Part shown: in pieces, positions 48,978-60,260 of the stretch
How the letters are laid out: each line of letters begins with the position of its first letter
How positions within the stretch are numbered: position 1 is the first letter of the stretch
Made by a program: the position numbers and the translations under genes
From: Dimorphilus gyrociliatus
Taxonomy: Eukaryota > Annelida > Polychaeta > Dinophilidae
Reading direction: 5' to 3'
Length of the DNA: 64,000 nt
Assembly (NCBI GenBank): GCA_904063045.1
Contig: CAJFCJ010000002.1
Location: forward strand, 1,448,422 to 1,512,421
The notes under the pieces: model-generated
The model's input: the letters and a program-made list of their open reading frames with translations, nothing else
Told to the model about the DNA's origin: nothing
Databases searched by the model: none

Positions 48978-51022
48978 TTATTTTTTATCGCAATCAATGT
49001 TGTCCTTTTCTTTATCGTCTGTTTCCATCTTACTATCAGAATTTTCCCATCTTTGATTCCCACCATCTCTCAAGTGACGTTTGTAATGATAAACTGTATT
49101 GCAGGAAACGTTACTGTTATAGCCGCAATTTTTCCATGGGCAATGGTATTTACCATCAAATGGTTTCTTTGAATGTCTTGCATTCTTGTGAATTAAAACA
49201 TGAACATCCGATCGAAGTTCTATTCCGCAATCCTTGCAAATAGCTTCCTTCGGCATTATCGTTCTATGCTTGTGTCTCTTGGTTACAATCTTTTCTCCTC
49301 TTTCGTGTTTCTCTTCGTGAATTTTTAACATTCTTGGTGACCAAAAGCACGTACCGCATCGACTACACATATGAGGTTTCTCTTTCAGATGTATCCGCTT
49401 TATATGCTTTCTCAAACCAGACTTTTCAATACCAATGTAAGGGCAACCCTCTTCGGGGCATTTAACTTTTTTGAATTTATGACGTATCTGATGTTTTCTC
49501 AAACAAACTATAGTTTTTGATATATGGGCACAGTATTCGCAAAGATATGGACCACTATACAAAGTCTCTTCGTTAGCCGTATGCTTAGCTTGTATATGAT
49601 CAGCAAGATCTTGTGGCTCTTTGAACAATATAAAACAAGTGGAACAACGGAGAAGCTCCAATGGATATTCGTTAAGTTTATCGACACTTGTTAAACCATC
49701 GTCGGATAAATTCGTTACTAATCTAATAGCATAAAGGCGTATTAATCAAATGTTGTTAAAGAGTTATTATCTAAATCCTTTCTCTTAAATAACTTACCCT
49801 TTATCAAAGTTAATTTTATTCCTTATATTATAATTATCTAGCAATTTCTCTTTCATTCTGTAAGAAGAAAGGATTAAGCATAATTATTAATAATGAAATC
49901 TTGATAAATTAATAAGAGATTATCCTTACGAGTCTTTTATATTCTTATATTCCGGTTGATTTATCTCGCTATTTATCAATTTCGTATATGCTTCATACCT
50001 ATACCAAAAGGATACGGTTTATAATTACGTTTTATAATAGATATAAATGAATATATGCATTGTTATTTTATGTCTTTTACATGTTTAAGAGAAATTCGGC
50101 AAATTCTTCGCTACTCTCCGTCTTAATTGAACCGTTAAAATGGTTTTTTAATGTTATCCACCTCTCGTATACTTTGTCAATATTAATCGATTTATAAAGT
50201 GAGTTATTAACTGTTATAGTCAATGGAACAAGACTGGTATCGTTTGCTTTAATTTGACTTCTTTCTTCCAATGATTTATTATGTTTCCTTTTGCATTTTA
50301 CTCGGCAACTTGTAGTTTTATTTAGCGATTGGCGTTCAAGAATCAATTTTGAGCTATTGCTCAAGTTCTTACAATGATTAAAGTTGGAAAGCGTAGATGG
50401 ATTTTCCATTATAGGTAAATTTAGACACGGTACGCTGCCAGTTTTTAAAGCAAATCTCTGCCTTCTTCCTTTTATCAAAACTTGATCAGAAATTGTAAAA
50501 TGTTCGCTGCAAATCATTAACGATGAAGATAGACGGTAGTAAGAAATATTTGGCCTAATTTTATTGAACCATAGCCGTTGTAAATGTTCCTTTTCTGGAA
50601 AGTAATAGAATCTCAAATTCGGTTTGGAATCATTGGTATTCGGACAATGCGGTACTTCGCAAAGTTTGGGGAAATTTCCCATAGCCTCAAATGTTATTAT
50701 ATTCTTCACCACTTCATCTAAAAAGAAAATAGAGGAAATATACAATTTCTTATACAATTCGAACAAACTTTATCAAATATTAAAGTTTCTAACCTATTTC
50801 CGCTTTTAATCCTTCATTATAGAGACTATTTTTAGACTTCCAATCATTCTTTCTATCTGAAAGTTTGAAATACTATCTCAATAAGAAAGAAAATATATAT
50901 TTGAAAATAAGACTTTGACTGTTTGTCATTTCTCTAAACTCTTGATGGATTATATTTAAACTATTTGGAAGTTTTATTGAAGATAAGGGTAAGAAATTAG
51001 AAGAATTAGGATCATTATCCAT
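48978..51022 (-). CDS. THAP-domain plus C2H2 zinc-finger protein
   Basis: Exons 50920-51022, 50794-50856, 50081-50717, 49930-49998, 49798-49857 and 48978-49722 close on one 558-codon frame. A THAP DNA-binding domain (about residues 68-150) starts at MGNFPKLCEVPHC; it has the C2CH zinc ligands (LCEVPHC and MICSEHF), the conserved Trp (RLWFNKIRP) and the end motif GSVPCLNLP in place of AVPTIF. A basic linker follows, then at least five C2H2-type fingers (RCSTCFILF, YLCEYCAHIS, KCPEEGCPYIG, HMCSRCGTCFW, AICKDCGIEL, YHCPWKNCGY). The unspliced THAP frame stops at 50077 after LLNM; the phase-2 splice carries it on. Exon 1 uses a weak donor (GTCAAA), so the true start may be upstream or at the internal ATG at 50682. 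Confidence 0.75.
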
Positions 51023-51282
51023 TCTCCCTAATTATTTAATATACTTTCATGTACGCAATTCTTACAAAATACAATACAACGAGATTTTGACGTTGATAAT
51101 TCATCTGAAATACAGTACTTTATACAGTTCTTTTCTTTTTAAAACCTTAAAAACATCGTTCATCTTTATCTAAGTTTTACGATGGGTGGAACCAACTCCT
51201 TATTGAGTTATTATCATTTTTACACGTGATAAATCACATGACTATTTTTGAAACTAATCCCTCTCAATCCAATTTATTAGAA

Positions 51283-51533
51283 TTAAGATAATATATAGAA
51301 ACCTGGTAATTCCTGTTGATTAACCAAATGATCAAATTCTATGAAAATATTGGACCTATCTTCTTTTACATCATTATTCGTCATTGAAACTGTTCTATTT
51401 ATACAATCTTTCTCAAAGTCATTTAATTGAAAGAAAATACTTGGTACAAAATCAGGCGAATTAGGGTCATCACTCTTTTTACCTAAAATTATTAAATATA
51501 ATAACGTTAATAAAAGAAGTATAGATATCAACG

Positions 51534-51565
<32 letters not shown>

Positions 51566-51795
51566 AACAACTACAACAAAAACAAATAACAATAACAAAA
51601 TGTAATAATAATGAAACCTGTTATAAAATGTTTACTACATAATCTAGATTCATTATGAGGCATCCAATAACTCCTATTTAAAGCCAATAACCATTTTCGA
51701 CGTCTTTCTTTATTTCTTGGAAAACGATAAAATGATATACCAGCATTTTTCTTAAATTGACTTTTACAGCCTATAGCACAACAATAAGCTGGCAT
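51283..51795 (-). CDS. Second THAP-domain protein, short or 5' part of the next gene
   Basis: Exons 51618-51795 and 51283-51484 join at phase 1 to 126 codons. The THAP domain is complete: start MPAYCCAIGC, Trp in RRKWLLALNR, RLCSKHF, and PDFVPSIF as the AVPTIF-type end. About 50 polar residues follow before a stop at 51283. A possible donor at 51301 (CCAG before GTTTCT, phase 1) could splice into exon 50920-51028 after ATAATTAG, or to the exon at 50856; both keep frame. Thus it may be a separate short protein or the front of a double-THAP C2H2 protein. The two exons are parted by an intron holding a CAA repeat. Confidence 0.65.
51530..51600. repeat. CAA trinucleotide repeat in THAP intron
   Basis: About ten CAA units in a row, then degenerate CAA/TAA units. 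On the minus strand this reads as poly-Leu frames that are not a gene. Confidence 0.9.
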
Positions 51796-52952
51796 TGGTG
51801 TTGTCCTAAAATATTCTCTTCTATGATGAAAATTACTAACAAACACAGTGATTAATATTGCAAGAAAAGTCAATTACAACTATAGAATAATATTTTCAAT
51901 AAGACAATCGTGAAAACCTTTTTACACAATCCTTAGCACAGGTAGATAAGCGAGTAATTGCATTTTTTTTTCAGCCTAATGGACATTGTCACATGATTTG
52001 AGTATATAAAGCACCTGTAAGGATGTCACGAAAACACTTAGTTTAAGCATTTTCTTTCCTAAATCATTAGCAGTCTTGCCCCTGTGTCTCTATGTCTTCG
52101 CCTTCTTATCAATGTCCTAGTATTAATCTTTGCACAGGTTACATTATACATACAATATATACATTATATATATATATATATATATATGTTTATTTACATG
52201 CTATCTATTTCTTACAATGCTATCTGTTTACTAATCAAGAAAATTATTGCGTAATTTCTTTTTATGTCAACTTTTTGTAAAAATATAATTTGAAAATATA
52301 GAAAAAAAAGTAAATTGATTTAAAGGATTATTTATAATCCAACTCCTAATAGTAATCCTGTCCTTTATTTCCCTTTTATTCAGCTTTTTTAATATCAGAG
52401 AAGCTTTGACCTCCATATGATATTTTAGATAAAAGTAAAGAAGAAAACATGTTATTAAGAGCTTAGCAAATTTATTATATTCAAGACGAAAGGGAAAGTT
52501 TTTGTAATGATTTGCTTAGTTTCGTGTTTCTTTTTTTTTTAAAAAAAAACATGAATTTTTTCGTTTATAATGGTCTTGTATATGTTGCTTTTTTTATCGA
52601 AACAATATCTATAAATTTAAGTTTTTATTTCCAATATTCCTTCAATATTATTCTCTATTTCTACTAAATTATTATTACTATCAGTCGCTTTTATAGAATA
52701 TACATGGTTTTTTTTAAAAAGACATGTATTAGTTTAAGTTTTTATTCATTTTTATTTTGAGAACCAACAAAGAAACACATTTTATCGAACCAACCACGAA
52801 TATGACCGGTTACATTCACCGGTTACATGCTCTTTATAACAAGGTTCAACTGTCGACGTCACTGATTGGTCAAATTATTTTTAAAATGGCGGTGTTTCAA
52901 TTTGTGTGACTGTTTTTATGGAGTTTTATTCGTAATTTAGCCATAGAGTGAA
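51796..52952. promoter_or_regulatory. Spacer and CENP-C promoter
   Basis: No coding exon seen. Close to the CENP-C start lie CGACGTCA at 52854-52861, ATTGGTCA at 52865-52872 and AAAATGGCGG at 52883-52892, which fit CRE, inverted CCAAT and YY1 cores. TA and T runs fill the left part. Confidence 0.4.
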
Positions 52953-55900
52953 ATGTCGTAAGTAAACAAAAATTTCATACAAATTAATATTACAACTTTT
53001 GATAAACAGGCAAGAAAACCTCGATTGGAGAACTTCAGGTTTACCTAAAAACTGTCTTATCGTTAAACCGAATGGAGAGGCAAATTTTAGTCAATTCATA
53101 AATGAAAGCGGTTTGTCAACACATCATTTTCAATCTATTATATTCATTTAGCTAACACTTATTAAAACAGAGTATAATGTTTCCGCGATCTCTTTCAATC
53201 AAACGGAGGATCTGTCCCGTTCCACCAAAAGAAATTTGGTAAATCATAAAACTTACTTAATTAAGACGCTTTTTATTTAGTTTTTGTATTTTATAGCGTT
53301 CAGAGCAACGAAGGAGAATATCATCTATTAAATTTGGTACCTCAACAATCGATAATACTATTAGTCCAGTAGTGGAATTTAGTGAAAGTCGCACTTTTTT
53401 AAAACAAGTAAGTCATTTCGAATATAATTTTGATAACTAAAGCAGAATAATCACTTAGGCTTCTACTTCATATGATAAGAAACTATGTAGCCCTCTTTGT
53501 CAACCTATTGTTAAAGTGGCACGTATGTCAGAGGTATGTTCAAACATTTGTTACATGATAGGTGCGATCTTGCTAAATTACGTAATAAAAACAAAAAACA
53601 GGCTAAAATTAGAAGAATGACGCAGTCACCCCATCCAGCTATTTCACCTAAAAATGAAGATGATCTTAATAATTCGATGCTTAACGATACAGTTCCAAAA
53701 ATTAATTTTTGTGTTCAAACATCTTACGAAGATAAAAATGGAGGCTCCCCTCACAACAACAGTAAAACATTCCACAACGAGAGAGTAGAGAGTCCACTCC
53801 CTAATACTCCAAAATTAGTTTTGTTTAATAAAAAATCATCTCAAACTTGCAAAAATGAGCTTACAAGTAAACTTGATAGCCAAAAGGATAACCAGACTAA
53901 TAAAGAGAATCATTCTTTCAAGCGAGAAGAAACGAATGTTGACATTGCAAATGATTCAACATCCCACGAAGATACATGTCCTTCCCGGCTAAAAGACTTA
54001 ACGGAAAGGGACTTTTCTTCAATTGACGGCACACCAAGTAATTTCTCTATTGGGGAAAAATCAGGAACATCAGACAAGCCCACCAAAAAGGAAGCCGTCA
54101 CTTGTAGACGCTGCAAGAAAATTATTCTTAGCAAAAAAGTTGAAAAAATCCAAACTGAAAAGAAAAGTGCTGCCTCAGTGAAAAAGAAACCATCACATAC
54201 TAATCTTGAAGAAGATGGAAGTCAAGAGTCGACTATTGATATGCAAACCGATAACTTATTTTCTGAAAAACAACCCGTTCGAAAACTTCAGTTAGTCAAT
54301 GAAGATGATAGTGTAATTCCTGAAACAAGGTCGAAGAAAAGGGTTTCATCCGAGAAAAAGATAAAACGAGTTTATCGTAAGAAAAAACGATCTGGATCTA
54401 AATCTTCAAATGCTGATTTGACGCTTGAAATTAATTCAATTCTTGAAGAATCACTCATTGTTCCAAGAAATCATAGTCTCATGAGCAATTTTCATGATGA
54501 AGATATACATCCTACTGCTAAGGATGTTGATTCCGGTGACAAAAGGGTAGCAAGGGAAAACCAAGACGAACAAATCAATGACGGACCATCCTTAAATAAA
54601 GAACCGTTCGATGATGAAACAAAATACAAAACGGAAAAAACATCTAGAAGAATTAGAGAAAAGACAATAAATGACGAATTAGATGTCCATAGCGAAAAAG
54701 CTTCCAAAAAAGAACGTTTGCTGAATGAAAAGACAGCGGGAAATAGAAAAGAGTCGAAAGGCGAAGAAGAACTTATAAACAGGGAAGCTTGTTCGAATGA
54801 TTGGGCAGACGAAAGACATTCACCTGAAAATGAAGAAGTTCCGGCAAATAATGACGAGGAAACATCTGTTGTTGGAGATAGAGAAAGTTTGTTAAATGAA
54901 GTAGAAAATTCGAAATTAATAAATACAAGTGTCGGTAGTAGTGAGAAATTAAAGAATGATACAGAAGACAATGGATCAGTGAATAAAGAGGAGGAGGAAG
55001 TAATAGCGAATGAAGAAGTTGAAGTATCGGCAAATGAAGAAAAAGGTGAAAAATCAATAACAGAGGATGAAGAAAGATCTGAAGTTAAGGAGGATAATAT
55101 GGCAGAAGTCGAGGAAAATAGTACTTTTGTAGATAATTCTAAATTGAGGAACGAAGCTCATTCTGGGAAGGAGTTTGAAAGCAGGGAAAATACAATTTTC
55201 AAAGAAACTGATGCCGATGGAGAAGTATTGAAAAATCAAGAACACGAACTGTTAGAAACAATATCTGACACGCAAAATTCAAACGAATCCTTGAAATTAT
55301 CTAAAACGCCTGAAAAAGATGAGTGTTTAGATAACTCTTCAAATCTAACTATGGTCATCACAAGGCGTCAGCGTCACATGCAAAATGAAAGTAAAGAAAA
55401 ACTCCATGAGATTCCAAGTTCAACAGGAAAAAAGAATAAAAAAGGTAAAAAGTCGAAAACAATTTCTCAAGGAGCCTCTGTATCGAAACCAAAGAAAGCT
55501 GTTCGTATACCAGAACAAATTGAAGAAGAAAATGATGATAATAAAAGTGTCGATTACGAAAATAGTCAGGTGACCAAATCAACGCCAGCGAGATCAATTC
55601 AAAATTTAAAAAAATTTAAACCTACTGAAGGAAAGGTAGATATTATCGAAGCTAAGCAATCGTCATTAATTGGGGGTGATTCTGAATTGGATAATAATTC
55701 TAACAACGAGGCCGTTCCGGAAGCTGATATGACTCTTACTGAAGAGAATACAATAACAGATAATAATGTAACGTCAAGGCAATCAGAGTCTGTTCATCCT
55801 ATTTTAGATATTCGGAAATCTCTAAGGAGTAGCAGTAAGAAAAATTCTTTTGCGGTACCTGAGCAGCCTCCTATCAGAAGTGTAAGGAAAAGTAAAAGAA

Positions 55901-57817
55901 CTAATTCTCACGCAAATGATGAACAGACTATGACTTCTATAACTAGTAGCTCTAAACTCTCCGACTTGTCTAAAATGTCAACAAAGCCAGCAAAGAAGGC
56001 GAAAAGTAAAAGTACACAAAAAAAGATAAACTCATTGTCAAAAAAATCCAAGGGAAACTATCGATCTAAATTATCATCAATATCAAATTTTGATGACTCG
56101 GATGAGCTTTCAAGTACGAAACGCTCCTGTAGTCGACGTATTTCAAAGAATGTTTCTACTCTCCTGGTTGATTCTCCTGATAGAAGAGACGATACATTTA
56201 CTAGAATCTCTAGATCTACCCGATTTAGTCACTTATCAAGTGTTAATTCAACCCGAAAATCTTTCTCCACTATGTTGGATGATGATACTATAAAAAATAG
56301 AGAAAGTTCTCAGTTTTCAACAAAATGGAGAGTTAGCAAAGTTGATGCAATTCGACAATCAATTCCCGATGAAGGAAAGAAAAACTCTACTTTAAATAGT
56401 ACTCAAAAGAGTTCAAAGTTAATAGTAATCGAACCTACGCCAGATAATACTAAAGAAAGTATTTCGTCTACGGATATTGATAATACAACAAACCCAAGAA
56501 TTTCCTTTTCAACACAGAGCTTATACGTATGTAAATTGCGTTAGTAGCATTTTTCTTATTATATTATACACTTTTAATAGAATATACGTGAGGAAGAAAG
56601 CAACAATGAGGTCACCTCTTCGTCAACTGTTTTGGAAGCTGAAACGATTATTCAACCGAATACAGCAAATAGAACAAACGTTTCATTTACACCAGTAAAT
56701 TTTTTGTCATCAACACCAATGGTGAATGAAAATGAAATTCCATTGGAAACTCCACCGTCTAGAAAAAAACCAGAAGAGAAAACAAACTCGGCCGATCTAA
56801 CAAATTATAAATTCCAAAAAAAGAAACGACGTGAAACAATATTTGTGCCAAAAATAACCGATTCGTCGAAAGGTTTAAGACGATCAAAGAGGAAACGTGT
56901 TAGACCTCTTTTACACGAATGCGGTGAACGTATTAAATATACTTACAATCCAACAGGTCAATAGATATTTATATATATAAATCAAACAGAAATCTCTAAA
57001 TAGCTTCTTCATTTTGTCACCCTATTTTAGCTGGTTCTTATGAAATTGATCAAGTTATCAAGCCAAACAAAGATAAAAAGAAGGGTTTAAGAAATTCAAT
57101 GGCAAGTAATAAAAGAAGGATTGTTGCATTGGAAAAATTGGAAAAAAAGAGAGATGTAGAAAATACAAAAATACGTTTTGCTAATAAAACATTACCAGCC
57201 CAATTAGTAACAAGAGACAGTTTACCTGGTAATAACTCTTTTGAAGTATCGATAAGAGGTGAACGAAAAGTCAAACGTATGTACTTTTTTTTATATATAT
57301 ATATTATACCGTCTAAATAATAATTTTTCTTTTCTATTATAAAGATTTAATCGAAAGATTTAATAGACATGTCGATTTTGACGATGGTCCAATGATTGTT
57401 AAACCAACAAAGTCATCTGCCATAAATTATATACATATTAGAGGCGGTGCTACTCATTTATTACCCGCAAGCAAAACTGAAACTACAGTAATAATTTTTC
57501 TATATTAATACTTTTTTTTTATTCAACAATTGCCAGTTTTTTAATGTTTATTAATTTTTCTTTAGTTAATACTACTGTATGGAAAAATACAGTTCTTTCT
57601 CGAAGATAACGAAGGTTACTTAGACGCCGGAGATTCTTTAGAAATTCCTTATGGTTTGATTTTTTTTTCTTACGTTTATCAATTTATTTAAAGAAGTTAT
57701 ATATAAAAGAAAAGACGTTAAGATAAAAGATAATATATGTTTTATTTTTCAGATGTAAATGTTACAATAGAAAATCTTCGTCGTGATCCGGCAACATTTC
57801 TCATTCACGAAATTTAA
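52953..57817 (+). CDS. CENPC: CENP-C centromere protein
   Basis: Eleven exons: 52953-52957, 53010-53110, 53171-53238, 53297-53407, 53459-53533, 53602-56526, 56581-56956, 57031-57276, 57345-57487, 57566-57653, 57753-57817. All phases close on 1,400 codons. CENP-C binds CENP-A nucleosomes and carries the inner kinetochore. Seen: a short N-terminal block, a huge acidic, Ser/Lys-rich disordered middle (exon 6, 975 codons), a CENP-C motif at about residues 1193-1215 (GLRRSKRKRVRPLL then GERIKY), and a C-terminal Mif2-type cupin (SFEVSIRGERKV, IHIRGGATHLLPAS, LLYGKIQFFLEDNEGYLDAGDSLEIP cut here into parts, ENLRRDPATFLIHEI). In the motif the usual Tyr-Trp pair is His-Glu (1207-1208). Identification rests on motif plus cupin. 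Confidence 0.88.

Positions 57818-57845
<28 letters not shown>
57818..57845. repeat. GA microsatellite after CENP-C stop
   Basis: A pure GA run of about 13 units directly follows the CENP-C stop codon. Another lies at about 60367-60388, and a shorter one at 35401-35424. Confidence 0.9.
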
Positions 57846-57848
<3 letters not shown>

Positions 57849-57982
57849 GAACAAAAAAAAGACAAAATATAACAATTGAACTTTCAAACATATACGCTTT
57901 CATATCTTTTCTTTTTCAATAATATAAATTATTAAGGCATTACTTCATAAAAAATTACCTGTTTTTAGAAAGAGTATAATTT

Positions 57983-58651
57983 TTAATGATGTCTATGATT
58001 TGATGAAAAAGTTGCTGGACTACTAATTCTTCGAAGTGGTTCAGCAGCAAGAGGTGATAGCATTGTCTTTGTTGTTTTTGGTCTTGTTACTTTGTCACCG
58101 AGACCCCAACTGTTTCGCCTCGCTTTCAAATCGCTCGCCGGTAATTGAAGAAGGCTTCCTGGATATTTTCTTGTTACTCTTGGTGACAAGTTTCCTTGCA
58201 TCAAGTTTCTTGAATAGAGTAATGATGGAGGTGAACTTTTTTTTAAAACCTTTTTCTTTACTCTTGGTGAAGATTCTGTCGAAGCGCTTTTCTCTTCTTT
58301 CGGTGGAAGGAACTCCCTTAAAACAGTTTCGAATTCTATAGACCCTCGTATTCTTGGTGATTGCGGATCTTCGAACAAGTTTGGCATTGAAGATGTTCTA
58401 TCATCAATACTGACATGTTTAAGACTCGAGACGATATCGGGAGTTTGAAGTGAACTAGAAGATCTTCGAAAATTTTTATCAAATTGAGAAGTAGATAAAG
58501 AGTATTTTCCACTATTTTTTTGAGGATGTATTGCTGTCATACTTCTTTTCAATCCCATAGGAATCGAGTCCAAATGATGAATTCTTATAATTGGATGTTC
58601 ACTAGAACGTCTCCTGTTGTTAACTGTTTCAATTTTATCTAATTTCTGCAT
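57983..58651 (-). CDS. Ser/Arg-rich protein of unknown role, single exon
   Basis: A 222-codon frame from ATG at 58651, convergent with CENP-C. It has no membrane span and no recognised domain. Seen: many basic-directed Ser sites (NRRRSSEH, NFRRSSSSLQT, KARRNSWG, LRRISSPA) and Ser/Thr-Pro sites (QTPDIV, PQSPRI, SSPRV, LSPRV, LSPLA), as in kinase-regulated disordered proteins. One more ordered segment lies in the middle: SMPNLF, then GSIEFETVLREFLPP (about residues 88-120). Sustained open frame and a Met at its start suggest it is real. The next gene on the same strand has a similar style, but no shared sequence long enough to call homology was seen. Confidence 0.6.
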   Translation of the reverse strand: MQKLDKIETVNNRRRSSEHPIIRIHHLDSIPMGLKRSMTAIHPQKNSGKYSLSTSQFDKNFRRSSSSLQTPDIVSSLKHVSIDDRTSSMPNLFEDPQSPRIRGSIEFETVLREFLPPKEEKSASTESSPRVKKKVLKKSSPPSLLYSRNLMQGNLSPRVTRKYPGSLLQLPASDLKARRNSWGLGDKVTRPKTTKTMLSPLAAEPLRRISSPATFSSNHRHH

Positions 58652-59580
58652 TATGTCTTAACTGATAATTAATTATTGCGTTGGCGAAATTATCAGTTAA
58701 AAACTTGTTGATCCAAAGTTTTTTTCAAATGGGCGGGTCAGGACGAGCTACTAGCGTTAAATGGACTTTTATAACTTGCACTATTTGTATTAGATAAATA
58801 GGGTTTATTCATATATAGCTATTAATCGCGCCCCCAGATATTTAGGTAGCTTATACCAAAAAGTTCTAGGATACTAGATGGCGTAAAAGTAGTCAACGTT
58901 AATCTTATCACTTGTCTACTGTATATCGTATAAATGAACACATTGATTACGAAACACACAACTGTACGATATATATATATATATAATATATATATATAGC
59001 GCCTCGTGTCATTGGTGATTTGTTATTCCACACTTAAAATGTCATACAAAATACATTATCATCAATTTTTAAGTTAGAAAGATAAAGGGAAAGTTATTCC
59101 CTACTCTAAAGAAGTATCAGTCATTCCATATCTCTTCCCCTAGCCGACAAACTTGTTAAGTACACACAAAAGAAAACAGAGGAATAAAAGAAAGATTTTT
59201 ATCTATCACAGTTTTTCCTTTCATTTATTATCTTCTCTTTTCCTCTTCTTCGTTAATACTTACAAAATAATCTATAAAACCAAGAAAATATTAAGGCACA
59301 GCACAACGTAAAATACATGAAAAGAGAAAACGTTATCATGACAAAATTATCCTAAGAAATAGCAGTAGTTGTAGAAAAAGTAAGGAGGTAGGTTATTTCT
59401 TTACATAACAGTTTTATCCTAAAAGCAGACGGTTGACGTGACAACTTTAAAGATAAAAAAACTCATTGAATTATCCTTCAAATAATAAAAAAAAAACATA
59501 AAATAAAAAACGCCAACAACGGCAAATCACCAAGATAAACGCCTTCGTACGCAGTACGTTATGCTTAAAACGAACATAAA

Positions 59581-59618
<38 letters not shown>

Positions 59619-59666
59619 AAATATATACTATATAGTAATGGTAATAAACTACTTAAAAATTGCGTT
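58652..59666. other. Spacer between two unknown genes
   Basis: ATACTAGATGGCGTA at 58871-58885 resembles the CTCF core (11 of 15 positions). A TA run is at about 58971-58999 and another at 59581-59614. No coding exon seen. Confidence 0.45.
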
Positions 59667-60113
59667 CTAGTTTAATCTGTTCTTTGGCTTATTGAGCGTT
59701 TCATTCCAATGAACGTGTCTCTCTCCTTCTATGCTAGACGTTCTCTTCTTCATTAAATTTGATTTCATTGCCGTGTGATTGTTCATGCAATCGTCTAATT
59801 TGATTTGTTCCATTTCGATTTCCTGAAGAACCTGTTACAAATTATTAATATCCAAGTTTCCATGCATAAAGTTAATTACCTGTTGGAATGCGGGAGAACC
59901 CGATGGAAGCTGAATAGCGTCGGTGCTAGAAGATCGAGACTTTTCGGGATCGAGCAGCGAAGATCGCCTTTTTCTTGCCATAGTCGGAGAAAAAGTATTT
60001 GCTCTAGGCCTTATAAACTCTTCGTCGTTGTCAAATTGAACACTATTGTAACTAGACCTAGTTCCTTGATTTTTTAATACTTCTGGTCTCTTTGTTTGCT
60101 GCTTATTCGGCAT
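59667..60113 (-). CDS. Small basic Ser-rich protein of unknown role, two exons
   Basis: Exons 59880-60113 and 59667-59831 join at phase 0 to 132 codons. ATG at 60113 (MPNKQQTKRPEV) is chosen; the frame is open slightly further but has no other ATG. It has no membrane span. Basic-directed Ser sites are striking (RPRANTFSP, ARKRRSSLLD, KSRSSSTD, MKKRTSSIEGE). A short helix-prone acidic segment spans the exon junction (FQQ then VLQEIEMEQIKLDDC), and the end is HVHWNETLNKPKNRLN. A perfect CRE at 60214-60221 and ATTGGTCA at 60196-60203 lie about 100 bases upstream, which supports a real promoter. No family recognised. Confidence 0.6.
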
Positions 60114-60260
60114 ATCAAAGTAAGCCTTATCTAACCTTTTCAATCAAAGAAAGAGAAAACACTGTAGCATACGATTATCGCCATCACCAACGACGATTGG
60201 TCAATAAAAATGGTGACGTCACTTTTGTAAACATTTTTAGGCGTATAAACAGAAAATGTA
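60114..60260 (-). promoter_or_regulatory. Promoter of the small Ser-rich gene: CCAAT and CRE
   Basis: ATTGGTCA at 60196-60203 and TGACGTCA at 60214-60221 stand 10 bases apart, at a typical distance from the start codon at 60113. The motifs are seen directly; activity is inferred. Confidence 0.45.

Noticed and set aside
48882-49172. Plus-strand 96-codon frame over the C2H2 exon
   Set aside because: Antisense shadow of the THAP-C2H2 last exon.
51283-51570. 95-codon frame starting with poly-Leu on the minus strand
   Set aside because: The poly-Leu part is the CAA repeat of an intron; only the right part from 51484 down is an exon.
53536-53601. ATG at 53536 as start of the long CENP-C reading frame
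   Set aside because: The segment 53534-53601 is bounded by GTATGT and AAACAG and lies between exons in frame; the upstream exons join to it at phase 0. A 28-base intron ending at 53561 was also considered and dropped, being too short and out of phase.
54492-55057. Antisense frames over CENP-C (Ser/Phe-rich and Leu/His-rich)
   Set aside because: Shadows of the Glu/Asp/Lys-rich CENP-C coding strand.
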